Program-made: the position numbers and the translations under genes
The notes under the pieces: generated by a model
What the model was told of the DNA's origin: nothing
The model's input: the letters and a program-made list of their open reading frames with translations, nothing else
The model's database searches: none
Assembly: GCF_003664035.1 (NCBI RefSeq)
Contig: NZ_RCCK01000015.1
Span: forward strand, 248,001 to 312,000
Direction: 5' to 3'
Length of the DNA: 64,000 bases
Source: Pedobacter alluvionis
GTDB taxonomy: Bacteria; Bacteroidota; Bacteroidia; Sphingobacteriales; Sphingobacteriaceae
Part shown: positions 18,541 through 27,308 of the stretch, piece after piece
How the letters are laid out: each line of letters begins with the position of its first letter
How positions within the stretch are numbered: the stretch's first letter is position 1

Positions 18541-20244
18541 ATGAGTATGATGAAAAAATATAAATTATTGATTGGCTTAATCGCAACAATAATGATTACG
18601 GCCATATTTTCTTGTAATAAAGAATTCGAAAGAACAATTGAAGATAAGAATGCCAGCGACACAACAACTGTTAAATACGGAAACCGTAAGATACTTTATT
18701 TAGTTGTTGACGGAGCAAGGGGGCAATCGGTTTTAGATGCCAATACGCCAAATATTGATGCGATTTTGCCGCATGCTATCTACACATGGGTAGGTTTAAG
18801 TGATCCTGAAGCAACCGAAAATGCAACCAATTGGGCAGACATGTTAACCGGCGTTAAAAAAGATAAACATAAAGTTAGTACTGATGCATTAACGAATAAC
18901 AATTTGCAGAATTACCCAATTATCTTTAACAGGATTAAAGAGGCAAGTGGAAAATCGAAAATTGTTACCTATACCTCATCAGCGGTTTTTAAATCGTTAA
19001 ATACAGGAGCCGATGTGAGTAGCCTGGTGGCAGATGATGATGCGGTCAAAGCCGGATTGATCAGCAATTTAACTAGTGATACTGCAACGGTTGTTGTAGG
19101 CCATTTTACAGGGGTTAATGCGGCAGGTGCAGCATCCGGATATGATGTTTCTTTTCCGGCCTATAAAGCAGCTATCGAAAAATTCGATACTTCTGTAGGT
19201 GAAATCCTCGCCGCACTAAAAAAACGTCCTGATTATAACAATGAGCAATGGATGGTTGTTATTGCATCAAGTGCAGGTGGGCAATATACATTACCCTCAA
19301 ATGCCGATGACCAGACTATTTTTAGCCAGCCAAAAGTAAATTCATTTGTAATTTATTATGCGCCAACTTACAACAAACGAATTTTAACAAAGCCATTTAC
19401 CGGTAACAGGTATTTAGGCAAAACAATCCGTTTTAAAGGGGAAGATGTGAGGGCACAGGTTGATGCTGCTGACGCAGATGTTTACAATATAGATGACACT
19501 ACAAAAGTGACCATAGAACTTAAGGTTAAAAAGAACGAAGACAAATTTTTCTGGCCAAGTGTTTTAGGTAAACGTAACGAGTGGTCCAGTGGACACCCGA
19601 GTGTAGGCTGGGTTATTTATTTAGAAGAAGACTATTGGTATTTTGAGTGGCGGGGTACTAAAGATGTAGATTACCACCAATGTAGGGGGGGAAGTTTTAC
19701 CAAGGGGAAATGGACAAATTTAACAGCGAAAATAGAGGTGCGTAATGGACAAAGGTTTGTTCGTACCTATACCAATGGCAGCTTTAATAATGAGCTCGAA
19801 ATTACAGGTTCAGGTTCGCTGGCAAATTCGAATCCTTTAAAATTGGGGTTTTTAAACGGAAATGGACACGGAGTACCAGATGTATATGTAAGTGACATCC
19901 GCTTTTTTAAATTTTCTGTTCCGGATGGAATGATCGGCAACTATGCCTGTCAAACTTCGATCGATCAAAGTCATCCGTACTTTAATTTTCTGGTTGGGTA
20001 TTGGCCTGCAACAGATGGTAATGGGAATATTATGGCAGATATAAGTTCTCAGGCACATGATTTTAAATTTCAGGGAACATACGCTTGGGAGAGTTTCAAC
20101 GATTTAATATGCCCTCCGGCACCAGAAACACTGGCCATATTTGTTCCCCAAACATCAGATATACCTGCACAGATTATAAACTGGTTAAAGATTGCCAATA
20201 AACAAACATGGGGGCTTGATGGCCGGGTTTGGTTAGATCAATAA
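18541..20244 (+). CDS. Alkaline-phosphatase-fold lipoprotein lacking metal ligands, with LamG-like C-terminal domain
   Basis: 567-residue lipoprotein (signal ending ITAIFSC). Residues about 50-285 follow the nucleotide pyrophosphatase/phosphodiesterase branch of the alkaline phosphatase superfamily: VVDGARG keeps the first metal aspartate (Asp57) and NATNWADMLTG keeps a nucleophile-like Thr96. The other metal motifs are changed. The usual VDHAGH reads VNAAGA (192-197), so Asp and both His are lost, and the usual SDHG reads SSAG (243-246), so Asp and His are lost. Residues about 290-475 form a LamG-like beta-sandwich (DUF4983-like, from memory). An inactive enzyme recycled as a binding protein is the best reading. 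Comparison with relatives is from recalled motifs. Confidence 0.75.
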   Translation: MSMMKKYKLLIGLIATIMITAIFSCNKEFERTIEDKNASDTTTVKYGNRKILYLVVDGARGQSVLDANTPNIDAILPHAIYTWVGLSDPEATENATNWADMLTGVKKDKHKVSTDALTNNNLQNYPIIFNRIKEASGKSKIVTYTSSAVFKSLNTGADVSSLVADDDAVKAGLISNLTSDTATVVVGHFTGVNAAGAASGYDVSFPAYKAAIEKFDTSVGEILAALKKRPDYNNEQWMVVIASSAGGQYTLPSNADDQTIFSQPKVNSFVIYYAPTYNKRILTKPFTGNRYLGKTIRFKGEDVRAQVDAADADVYNIDDTTKVTIELKVKKNEDKFFWPSVLGKRNEWSSGHPSVGWVIYLEEDYWYFEWRGTKDVDYHQCRGGSFTKGKWTNLTAKIEVRNGQRFVRTYTNGSFNNELEITGSGSLANSNPLKLGFLNGNGHGVPDVYVSDIRFFKFSVPDGMIGNYACQTSIDQSHPYFNFLVGYWPATDGNGNIMADISSQAHDFKFQGTYAWESFNDLICPPAPETLAIFVPQTSDIPAQIINWLKIANKQTWGLDGRVWLDQ

Positions 20245-20275
20245 CAGATTTTCTGATCATTTAAAATATCATAAA

Positions 20276-21712
20276 ATGAAAAAAATTATATATATCGCAT
20301 TGATAAGTTTAGCCATCATTGGTGTTTATTCTTGTCGCAAGTCACAAATAGATGATTTAAAATTGCCGGATCCCAATACCAGAAGTGTAACAGGAGAAGG
20401 TATTGTTGCAGGAAACGTTTCCATAGATAACGAATACATTAAAGTTCCTTTTAAAATTTCTTTAACAGGCGTTGCAGAAGAGGCTTTTCAGGTAGGTTTA
20501 ACTTTAAATAACGATACCGTTACGCAGTTAATTAATAATGGAACCATTACAAATGCAATTCTAATGCCATCTGCTGGGGTAGAATATCCCAATGTGATCA
20601 ACGTTGCTTATGGCACCGATAACAGCGAAGGTATTGCTATTGTTCGCCGGTCAGTATTGGAGCGTAATTATGGTAAAAAAGTTGTTTTCGCCCTAAAGCT
20701 TTCCGCTCCCGGTAAAGGAAATAAGATTGCAGCCGGCAAATCTACCATCATGGTTATTATTAATACTGCCGATCTGTTAAAACCTACCGATCTACATTAT
20801 TTGACTTTAAATGGCGGTGGTACCTATAATGTAGTGTACCAGGGCGATTATATTGTAGGTCCTGCCGGGGTAACGATTCCGCTTATTGTAAGTTTAGAAA
20901 ACCAACCATCAACAGCTTTCAATATTAAAATCAAAGAAAACATAGATACCATTGCTACTTTAGTTGGCAGTGGAACTTTACCCGCAGATGCAATACACCT
21001 GGATGCCAAAGATTATAGCGTTGATACTTTGGTTAGGTTTGCTACAGGGGCTTCGAGTGCGATCGTCAGACTTCAGATTCCATGGCCGGTTTTCGACGCC
21101 AACATTGTTGCAAATAAAAAATTTGCATTCGCCTTCAGTATTAGTGAGGCCAGCAATCATGTAATTCACCCGACTAATAGTAAATTAATAGTGATTATAG
21201 ATCCTAATGTAAATCTGGATAATAACTCCTACATCACCGGAAACGGTACTGGTTTAACAGCAAAATATTATACCAATACCCAATTAGACCCTGATGATGG
21301 ACGTGCGCCATTTGTAACCAGAGTTGATGAGACAATTAATTTTAGTGGCGATGGATGGCCAGACAATGTGAAAAATGCAGCTGGAACTCAATTAAGCAGG
21401 GATAACTTTGCCAGTAGATGGAAAGGCGAATTTTTGGCACCAGTGCGCGGTACCTATACTTTTTATCAAACCCGCTGGGATGATGGCTCGAGACTATATG
21501 TTAATGGTGTGCCGTTAGTAGACGATTATACTACCCAATGGGATAAAGATACACGTAAGGGCACCATATTTTTAGAACGCGGAAAACGGTATACCATTGA
21601 AGCACATCACCGCGAAAATGTAGGCGGGCAGCAGGCTTATCTGGAAATTGAAGTGCCGAATATTTTATCAAAAAGGGTAATCCCAAAATCTCAATTATTT
21701 CCAATGCCTTAA
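20276..21712 (+). CDS. DUF1735-type and PA14-domain surface lipoprotein
   Basis: 478-residue lipoprotein; signal KKIIYIALISLAIIGVYSC. Residues about 35-165 and 175-310 appear to be two related beta-sandwich domains of the DUF1735 kind (each with IKVPFKISLTG / VTIPLIVSLEN and a strand ending in an I-I pair before an aspartate). Such domains are common at the N-terminus of Bacteroidota surface glycan-binding proteins. Residues about 325-470 are a PA14 domain: GTGLTAKYYTNTQLDP, WKGEFLAPVRGTYTFYQTRW, DDGSRLYVNGVPLVDDY and YTIEAHHREN. PA14 domains bind carbohydrate. No catalytic motif is seen. It lies 31 bases after the pseudoenzyme gene and 13 before the next one. Confidence 0.8.
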   Translation: MKKIIYIALISLAIIGVYSCRKSQIDDLKLPDPNTRSVTGEGIVAGNVSIDNEYIKVPFKISLTGVAEEAFQVGLTLNNDTVTQLINNGTITNAILMPSAGVEYPNVINVAYGTDNSEGIAIVRRSVLERNYGKKVVFALKLSAPGKGNKIAAGKSTIMVIINTADLLKPTDLHYLTLNGGGTYNVVYQGDYIVGPAGVTIPLIVSLENQPSTAFNIKIKENIDTIATLVGSGTLPADAIHLDAKDYSVDTLVRFATGASSAIVRLQIPWPVFDANIVANKKFAFAFSISEASNHVIHPTNSKLIVIIDPNVNLDNNSYITGNGTGLTAKYYTNTQLDPDDGRAPFVTRVDETINFSGDGWPDNVKNAAGTQLSRDNFASRWKGEFLAPVRGTYTFYQTRWDDGSRLYVNGVPLVDDYTTQWDKDTRKGTIFLERGKRYTIEAHHRENVGGQQAYLEIEVPNILSKRVIPKSQLFPMP

Positions 21713-21725
21713 ATATTAATCAGAT

Positions 21726-22559
21726 ATGAAAAATAACGTAAAAAGATTATTCAGTATTCTATCTCTTTTAATACTTATTGTAATTACAACAGTAAAGTGT
21801 AAGAAAGATGCAGAAGAGATTGTTCCTGTGGTAGACGAACCTAAACCAACAGCAGGTTTTGATTATGCCGTAGCCAGTCCGACAAAGTTTTTAGAATACC
21901 AGTTTACGGGTACTTCTACAAACTATAAAACTTTGTTATGGCAATTTGGCGATGACAGCACGTCTGTAGCGGTTAATCCAAAACACGTGTATCGTTTTCC
22001 AGGTAAATATAAAGTTACTTTAACTACCAGAAACAGCCAGGGCTATTCGGCTGCAAAAGAAGTGCTTTTAAATATTGTAGATCCTAATTTCGATCCAACA
22101 AAAATTGGTGAGAATTATATGCAAACTATCGGTGGAATATTCTCTGTAAATCTGGAGGCTGGTGCCGGACCTAATTCTGATGAGGGATCAAAAAAACTGG
22201 TTGATGGCGACATCACAACCAAATTTTTGCAGGCAGGTTTTGATGGTACGCAAAGATGTACTTTCGAACTTGCAACACCACAGGTAGTTGGGGCCTATAC
22301 CCTAACTTCAGGAAACGATGCTGAAGATAGGGATCCCAGGTATTGGATTTTACAGGGGTCATTAGATGGAATTCAATATACTGACCTGCATACCGTAACC
22401 ACTTGTCCATGGCCAGCCCAGGGAGAGAGGCGTGTGACCAAAAGGTATTATTTCGACAACTTTGTTGCTTATAAATTTTACCGTCTTTATATCAAAGCAA
22501 ACAGGGGAAGCCGTATATTTCAGTTATCTGAGTGGACTATCAATAAAAAACAACCTTAA
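21726..22559 (+). CDS. Lipoprotein with PKD domain and F5/8-type C-terminal domain
   Basis: 277-residue lipoprotein; signal FSILSLLILIVITTVKC followed by KK. Residues about 38-118 are a PKD domain with the diagnostic LWQFGDDSTSVAVNPKHVYR and FPGKYKVTLT. Residues about 130-277 form an F5/8/discoidin-like domain very close to that at 9159: YTLTSGNDAEDRDPRYW and AYKFYRLYIKANRGSRIFQL compare with YTLTSANDANERDPKAW and AYKFYRIVITELRNSGTFQL. The two genes therefore share a duplicated binding module. This is the last gene of the PUL 1 run; a strong terminator hairpin follows at 22587. Confidence 0.83.
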   Translation: MKNNVKRLFSILSLLILIVITTVKCKKDAEEIVPVVDEPKPTAGFDYAVASPTKFLEYQFTGTSTNYKTLLWQFGDDSTSVAVNPKHVYRFPGKYKVTLTTRNSQGYSAAKEVLLNIVDPNFDPTKIGENYMQTIGGIFSVNLEAGAGPNSDEGSKKLVDGDITTKFLQAGFDGTQRCTFELATPQVVGAYTLTSGNDAEDRDPRYWILQGSLDGIQYTDLHTVTTCPWPAQGERRVTKRYYFDNFVAYKFYRLYIKANRGSRIFQLSEWTINKKQP

Positions 22560-22586
22560 GTAATAAGCGCTCCACACAATTTGAAG

Positions 22587-22622
22587 AATACATGAGGCTT
22601 AACAACTTCATGTATTTTTTTG
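22587..22622 (+). terminator. Rho-independent terminator closing PUL 1
   Basis: AATACATGA pairs with TCATGTATT across a 12-base loop and is followed by a run of seven T. It lies 28 bases after the last lipoprotein stop, separating the long operon from the enzyme gene at 22770. Confidence 0.8.
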
Positions 22623-22668
22623 ATGATTTGTTTTAAATGTCACCTAGACAATTAAAAAATGGGTTGTC

Positions 22669-22714
22669 TTGCAAAAAGTAAATTATATTTTATACATTAG
22701 TAAAACGTTTAACT
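22669..22714 (+). promoter_or_regulatory. Promoter and LacI-type operator of the DUF4965-group enzyme gene
   Basis: TTG at 22669-22671, a 21-base spacer, then TACATTAG at 22693-22700 (one mismatch to TAnnTTTG). The palindrome AGTAAAACGTTTAACT at 22699-22714 overlaps the end of the -7 box and the expected start site. It shares its core with the two operators before PUL 1, so the same repressor probably controls both units. Confidence 0.6.
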
Positions 22715-22769
22715 AAGCGTTGCATCTAACCAGAATATAACATCAGATTTCAATACACACACACAAATT

Positions 22770-25244
22770 ATGAACAAAACCAACACTTTAAAATTCTTAG
22801 GCATACTGGGCTGCATGTTCGTAGGCAGTTTGCTAAAGGCGCAGGAGCGGAAGGCTCCGGCTTATCCCCTAATTACACACAATACCTATTTCAGTATCTG
22901 GTCTAACACAGATAAATTAAATGAGTCTTCTACTCAACATTGGACAGGTGCCGATCATTCTCTTTTAGGAATGATTAATGTTGATGGAGGTATTTATCGC
23001 TTTTTAGGTAAAGAAACCACTACCTATAAAACGGTTGTACCTGCTTCAGATGAAAAAGCTTACGAAGTAAAATATACAGAAACTGAACCTCAGGGCGATT
23101 GGAAAGCTGCGAACTACGTGGCCAGCACCTGGCAAACAGGTCAGGCACCAATAGGAGATGATGCCAAAAATGTAAAAACATTGTGGAAATCGCACGATAT
23201 ATGGGTGAGGAGAACCTTTAACGTCGCTAACCCGGCATCAATAAACGAACTGTTTTTAAAGATCAACCATGATGATAATATTGAGGTTTACCTGAATGGA
23301 AAGAAAATCTACACCAAAGAAGGCTGGACCAATAGTTTTCAATACATTGCCTTTAGCAATAGCGATAAAAGTGCGTTAAAATCCGGATCTAATGTAATCG
23401 CCATCCACCTCATTAACACCGCCGGTGGCCGTTTCCTGGATTTTGGTCTGGTAGAAAAGCTTAAAGACAATGCCGAAAAGGTGCAGCTGGCTAAACAAAA
23501 AAGTGTTGATATCAATGCCACGCAAACCATTTATAACTTTACCTGCGGTAAGATCGATTTAAAATTAACTTTTACCTCGCCGTTGTTGATGAACGATTTG
23601 GGTTTATTTGCACGCCCGGTTTCTTATGTTTCCTATCAGGTAAAAGCAAATGACGGTAAAACGCACCAGGTGAAAGTATACCTGAGTGCTTCTTCCAACA
23701 TCGCAGTTTATCGCCCTGCGCAAGAAGTTACGGCGAGCAAATACAACACCGCTAAATTATCAGTATTAAAAACGGGTACCGTAGAACAACCAATTTTGCA
23801 AAAGGCAAGTGATGATATGCGCATTGATTGGGGTTACTTTTATGTGGCAGCGCCAAAAGCAAGCAATGCCATCCAGTTTGTAACGGCCGAGAAAGATGCA
23901 GCCGATGCTTTTAGAAAAGGCAATTCTGCTTCAACAGCTAAACAAGGCAAAATGCTTGCATTAAATACCGTTATTCCTTTTGGTACAGTAGGTAAGGCTG
24001 CAGTAGAAAAATATGTTGAACTGGGCTATGATGAAATTTATTCGGTTCAATATTTTAATAAAAATTTAAGGCCATGGTGGAATACCTCAGGTAAAGAAAC
24101 CATCGAGGCACAACTAACCGCTGCGGCTGATGCGTACAAAACTGTGATTCAGAAATGCGAGACATTTAACAAAAATTTATATGCCGATGCCCTAAAATCT
24201 GGCGGTAAAGAATATGCCGATTTGTGCGTTTTAGGTTACCGTCAGAGCATTGCCGCTCATACGTTGGTAAAGAGCCCGCAAGGTGAGATTTTATGGTTAT
24301 CTAAAGAAAACAACAGTGGTGGTTTCATTAACACCGTTGATGTAACTTACCCTTCGGCACCATTATACCTGATTTACAATCCTGAATTATTACAGGGCAT
24401 GTTGAACGGCATTTTCTATTTTAGCGAAAGCGGAAAATACCCTCATCCCTGGGCGGCACACGATTTAGGTACTTACCCCTTGGCCAATGGCCAAACCTAT
24501 GGCGAACCCATGCCGGTTGAGGAATCGGGCAACATGATTATTTTAACCGCAGCAATTGCCAAAGCACAGGGGAATGCCAACTACGCCAAAGCACATTGGA
24601 AAACCTTAACCACCTGGGTTGATTATTTAACCAAAGAGGGTCTGGATCCGAAAACGCAGTTATGTACCGATGATTTTGCTGGTCACTTGGCCCGTAATGC
24701 CAACTTATCGGTAAAAGCGATTGTAGGTATAGCCTGTTATGCCCAAATAGCGCAGACATTAGGTTATAATGATGTAGCTAAAAAATATAGGGATATTGCT
24801 GAAAGTATGGTTCCAAAATGGATAGAAATGGCTGATGCCGGCGACCATTATGCCTTAACTTTTGATAATAAAAACACCTGGAGCCAAAAATATAACCTGG
24901 TTTGGGATAAGGTTTTGAATTTAAATTTGTTCCCTCAAAAAATATATGATACCGAAACCAAATATTACCTGACGAAACAAAATAAATACGGTATCCCATT
25001 AGATAGCAGAAAAGCCTATACTAAAAACGACTGGATTTTGTGGACCGCTACTTTTGCACCAACACAAAAAGAATTCGAAGCTTTGGTGCATCCCGTTTAC
25101 AAGCATGCCATCGAAACCGAATCAAGAGTGCCTTTGAACGATTTTTACGATTCGAACACCGGTATCCGCGATAACTTTAAAGCGCGTAGTGTAGTTGGCG
25201 GTTTTTATATGAAAATGCTTGCCGATAAATTAAATAGTAAATAA
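22770..25244 (+). CDS. Secreted glutaminase-A-like (DUF4964/5127/4965/1793 group) enzyme
   Basis: 824-residue exported protein; signal KFLGILGCMFVGSLLKAQ. The order matches the glutaminase-A-like group: an N-terminal beta-rich region (PAYPLITHNTYFSIWS, TQHWTGADHSLLGMI), a segment like the sugar-binding jelly roll of glycosidases at about 105-230 (DIWVRRTFN, DNIEVYLNGKKIY, NVIAIHLI), then the DUF5127-like strand set (FTSPLLMNDLGLFARPVSYV) and a helical alpha/alpha-barrel at about 450-820 (PLYLIYNPELLQGMLNGIFY, DDFAGHLARNANLSVKAIVG). Some relatives are annotated as glutaminases and others as putative glycosidases. I cannot assign catalytic residues. Shared operators tie it to PUL 1, making it the only enzyme candidate for that locus. 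Confidence 0.72.
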   Translation: MNKTNTLKFLGILGCMFVGSLLKAQERKAPAYPLITHNTYFSIWSNTDKLNESSTQHWTGADHSLLGMINVDGGIYRFLGKETTTYKTVVPASDEKAYEVKYTETEPQGDWKAANYVASTWQTGQAPIGDDAKNVKTLWKSHDIWVRRTFNVANPASINELFLKINHDDNIEVYLNGKKIYTKEGWTNSFQYIAFSNSDKSALKSGSNVIAIHLINTAGGRFLDFGLVEKLKDNAEKVQLAKQKSVDINATQTIYNFTCGKIDLKLTFTSPLLMNDLGLFARPVSYVSYQVKANDGKTHQVKVYLSASSNIAVYRPAQEVTASKYNTAKLSVLKTGTVEQPILQKASDDMRIDWGYFYVAAPKASNAIQFVTAEKDAADAFRKGNSASTAKQGKMLALNTVIPFGTVGKAAVEKYVELGYDEIYSVQYFNKNLRPWWNTSGKETIEAQLTAAADAYKTVIQKCETFNKNLYADALKSGGKEYADLCVLGYRQSIAAHTLVKSPQGEILWLSKENNSGGFINTVDVTYPSAPLYLIYNPELLQGMLNGIFYFSESGKYPHPWAAHDLGTYPLANGQTYGEPMPVEESGNMIILTAAIAKAQGNANYAKAHWKTLTTWVDYLTKEGLDPKTQLCTDDFAGHLARNANLSVKAIVGIACYAQIAQTLGYNDVAKKYRDIAESMVPKWIEMADAGDHYALTFDNKNTWSQKYNLVWDKVLNLNLFPQKIYDTETKYYLTKQNKYGIPLDSRKAYTKNDWILWTATFAPTQKEFEALVHPVYKHAIETESRVPLNDFYDSNTGIRDNFKARSVVGGFYMKMLADKLNSK

Positions 25245-25274
25245 GATCTCACCCCTCCCTTTAAATTAACAATC

Positions 25275-25308
25275 AAAGGTTCTGCATTAATTTGCAGGAC
25301 CTTTTTTG
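25275..25308 (+). terminator. Rho-independent terminator after the DUF4965-group gene
   Basis: AAAGGTTCTGCA pairs with TGCAGGACCTTT around a short AT loop and runs into six T. It begins 30 bases after the stop codon. Confidence 0.8.
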
Positions 25309-25969
25309 TTTCCCTCTTTTAGAGGGTGTCCGCAGGACGGGGTGTTTGAATCATGCAATTAAACTACTAATCTTCATTGCATGCGATAGATCATCCTTTC
25401 GACCGCAGTGGAGAAATCTACAAGACTGGTTTAATAAAATTAAAAGATTTCCCCATTTCGCTGCGCTTCAGTCGAAAGGACGACGTTTCTGGTTCTGCGA
25501 TACATGAGCTTATATGTTTCTTAAATGCCTTATATGGTCAAAAAACTACTGTAGTTATCAATTTATGATGAATCCTATTCCTTGGTCTGTGTCCTCACAG
25601 ACTGAATAGATAGCTTTATGTATGCAGGCAAAAAGCTATTTGAGTAGTTATTAGCATTAGGAAATGAGCGTTTAGTGGTTCCTGGTGGCGCTCAGTCCCG
25701 CCATTCGCTACTTCCGATGAAGGATCGGAACCGCTGCTGTCGGGTTTAGGCACAAAGGCTGGTGCAAAATGCAACCCCGAAAATGAAATACTGTTTTTTC
25801 CCAATAGCCCCGGTTGAAGTGATACCCTGCAGCAACGAGGTACGAGGCAGCGAAGCGTATAAGCGTAAAACGGGAAGAAACTGACTGTTTAGTACAGGTA
25901 TTGCGCTCCAAATGGAAATTAGTATATTATCTTTTCTGTTTTTGTACTGGCCTTACGCTTATGTTTTCA
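25309..25969. repeat. Gene-free stretch with several intergenic repeats
   Basis: About 660 bases without a gene. At 25391-25483 an imperfect inverted repeat has arms CTTTCGACCGCAGTGGAGAA and TTCGCTGCGCTTCAGTCGAAAG. At 25583-25603 there is one arm (GGTCTGTGTCCTCACAGACT) of the hairpin found complete at 43696-43749. From about 25616 to 25880 lies a GC-richer block. Part of it (GGATCGGAACCGCTGCTGTC at about 25724) is inverted relative to a related block near 57218-57250. Short frames in the area have no start signals and follow the repeats. Confidence 0.6.
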
Positions 25970-27070
25970 TCAAAACTCAAATTCCAGCTGATTACTTTCT
26001 GGCTTTTCGATTTCCACATCATCATAAAACCGCGATAAGGTAATACCTAAAAGCCTCACCTGTGTTGTACCGATAGCGGCCTCTTCCAAAAGTTTAATCG
26101 CCTCTGCATAAATTACCTCAGCTTTGTTTATCGGTATAGCAAAAGAACGGCTACGCGTAATCAGTTTAAAATCGGCGAACTTGATTTTTAGGGTTACTGT
26201 TTTTCCGCTTAGCTGGTATTTTTCCAAACGTTTAGCTACGGTTTCACTGATCTGTTTCAGCAGATCGTGCATCACCGAATCTTCATTGGTATCTTCTGAA
26301 AAGGTATCTTCTGCGCCTACCGATTTGGTTTCGCGATTCGACTGAACGGGGCGTTCATCAATACCACGCACAATTTTATAATAAAACATTCCCGATTTCC
26401 CGAATTGGGCAACAAGCTGGGCTTCAGTTAATTTTTTTAAATCTGCACCCGTATTAATCTGCATGGCCTTCATTTTGGCGCCGGTAACTTTACCTACCCC
26501 AAAGAATTTTTCTACCGGAAGTTTTTCCATAAAAGCTTCAATCTTCGATGGGCCAATAAAAGTTAAACCATCAGGTTTGTTCATATCTGAAGCTACTTTG
26601 GCCACAAATTTATTGATCGATACGCCTGCCGAAGCGGTTAAGTTTAACTCATTTTTAATGGCATCTTTAATCGATTGTGCAATATCAATAGCCGACCCAA
26701 TTCCGAGTTTATCTTCTGTTACATCGAGGTAAGCTTCATCCAATGAAAGGGGTTCTATACTATCGGTGTACCGGCTAAAAATTTCTCTAAGCGCTTTCGA
26801 AACAGCGGTGTAGGCATCAAAACGGGGGTAGACGAAAATTGCTGTCGGGCAAAGCTGGTAAGCTTTACTGCTCGGCATTGCAGAGCGGATTCCATATTGC
26901 CGTGCTTCGTAACTGGCTGTAGAAACCACACCACGGCTATCCGGTTTGCCACCAACCACTAAAGGCTTTCCACGGTATTCAGGAAAATCGCGTTGTTCTA
27001 CAGATGCGTAAAAAGCATCCATATCAATATGAATTATTTTTCTTAAAACCGGTGGATCTAAATCAGACAT
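25970..27070 (-). CDS. dinB: DNA polymerase IV (Y-family translesion polymerase)
   Basis: 366-residue Y-family polymerase that copies past damaged bases. The start at 27070 gives MSDLDPPVLRKIIHIDMDAF, with the first catalytic aspartates in HIDMDAFYASVEQ. The second acidic motif is SLDEAYLDVT at about 105-114. The helix-hairpin-helix region (KFFGVGKVTGAKMKAMQI) and the little-finger domain (ETKSVGAEDTFSEDT onward) follow in the usual order. The C-terminus ends QLEFEF, resembling a beta-clamp-binding tail (QLxxxF), as expected for Pol IV. The length is normal. It is transcribed alone against the neighbouring plus-strand genes; no LexA box was recognised upstream. Confidence 0.95.
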   Translation of the reverse strand: MSDLDPPVLRKIIHIDMDAFYASVEQRDFPEYRGKPLVVGGKPDSRGVVSTASYEARQYGIRSAMPSSKAYQLCPTAIFVYPRFDAYTAVSKALREIFSRYTDSIEPLSLDEAYLDVTEDKLGIGSAIDIAQSIKDAIKNELNLTASAGVSINKFVAKVASDMNKPDGLTFIGPSKIEAFMEKLPVEKFFGVGKVTGAKMKAMQINTGADLKKLTEAQLVAQFGKSGMFYYKIVRGIDERPVQSNRETKSVGAEDTFSEDTNEDSVMHDLLKQISETVAKRLEKYQLSGKTVTLKIKFADFKLITRSRSFAIPINKAEVIYAEAIKLLEEAAIGTTQVRLLGITLSRFYDDVEIEKPESNQLEFEF

Positions 27071-27233
27071 GTAATGATCTAAATTTCGTGATTTTTATCA
27101 GGATTATTGATTTAGATTTTTTTTCTTTACAAAATATGGAGAGAGTATCGACTTTGTTTTAAGTAATTGCCCGAACGGTTTTATTTTAAGGAGATTGAAT
27201 AATAAGATTTGAGCGAAGCTAAATTTATGAAGG

Positions 27234-27275
27234 CAGATCTCTCCGTTCTGCTGCGCGCCAGTCGAGATGACAATC
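27234..27275. repeat. Single-arm intergenic repeat (TCTCCGTTCTGCTGCGC type)
   Basis: AGATCTCTCCGTTCTGCTGC then GCGCCAGTCGAGATGAC is one arm of the same element whose two arms are seen at 25391-25483 and 47458-47541. It lies between the receiver gene and dinB and is probably non-coding. Confidence 0.6.
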
Positions 27276-27308
27276 GTTTCGAAAAGCCATACACCTTAAA
27301 CCTTTTAT

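Noticed and set aside
4581..25244. PUL 1 as a horizontally acquired island with attachment sites
   Set aside because: No integrase, tRNA edge, direct repeats or change in base composition was seen at its borders.
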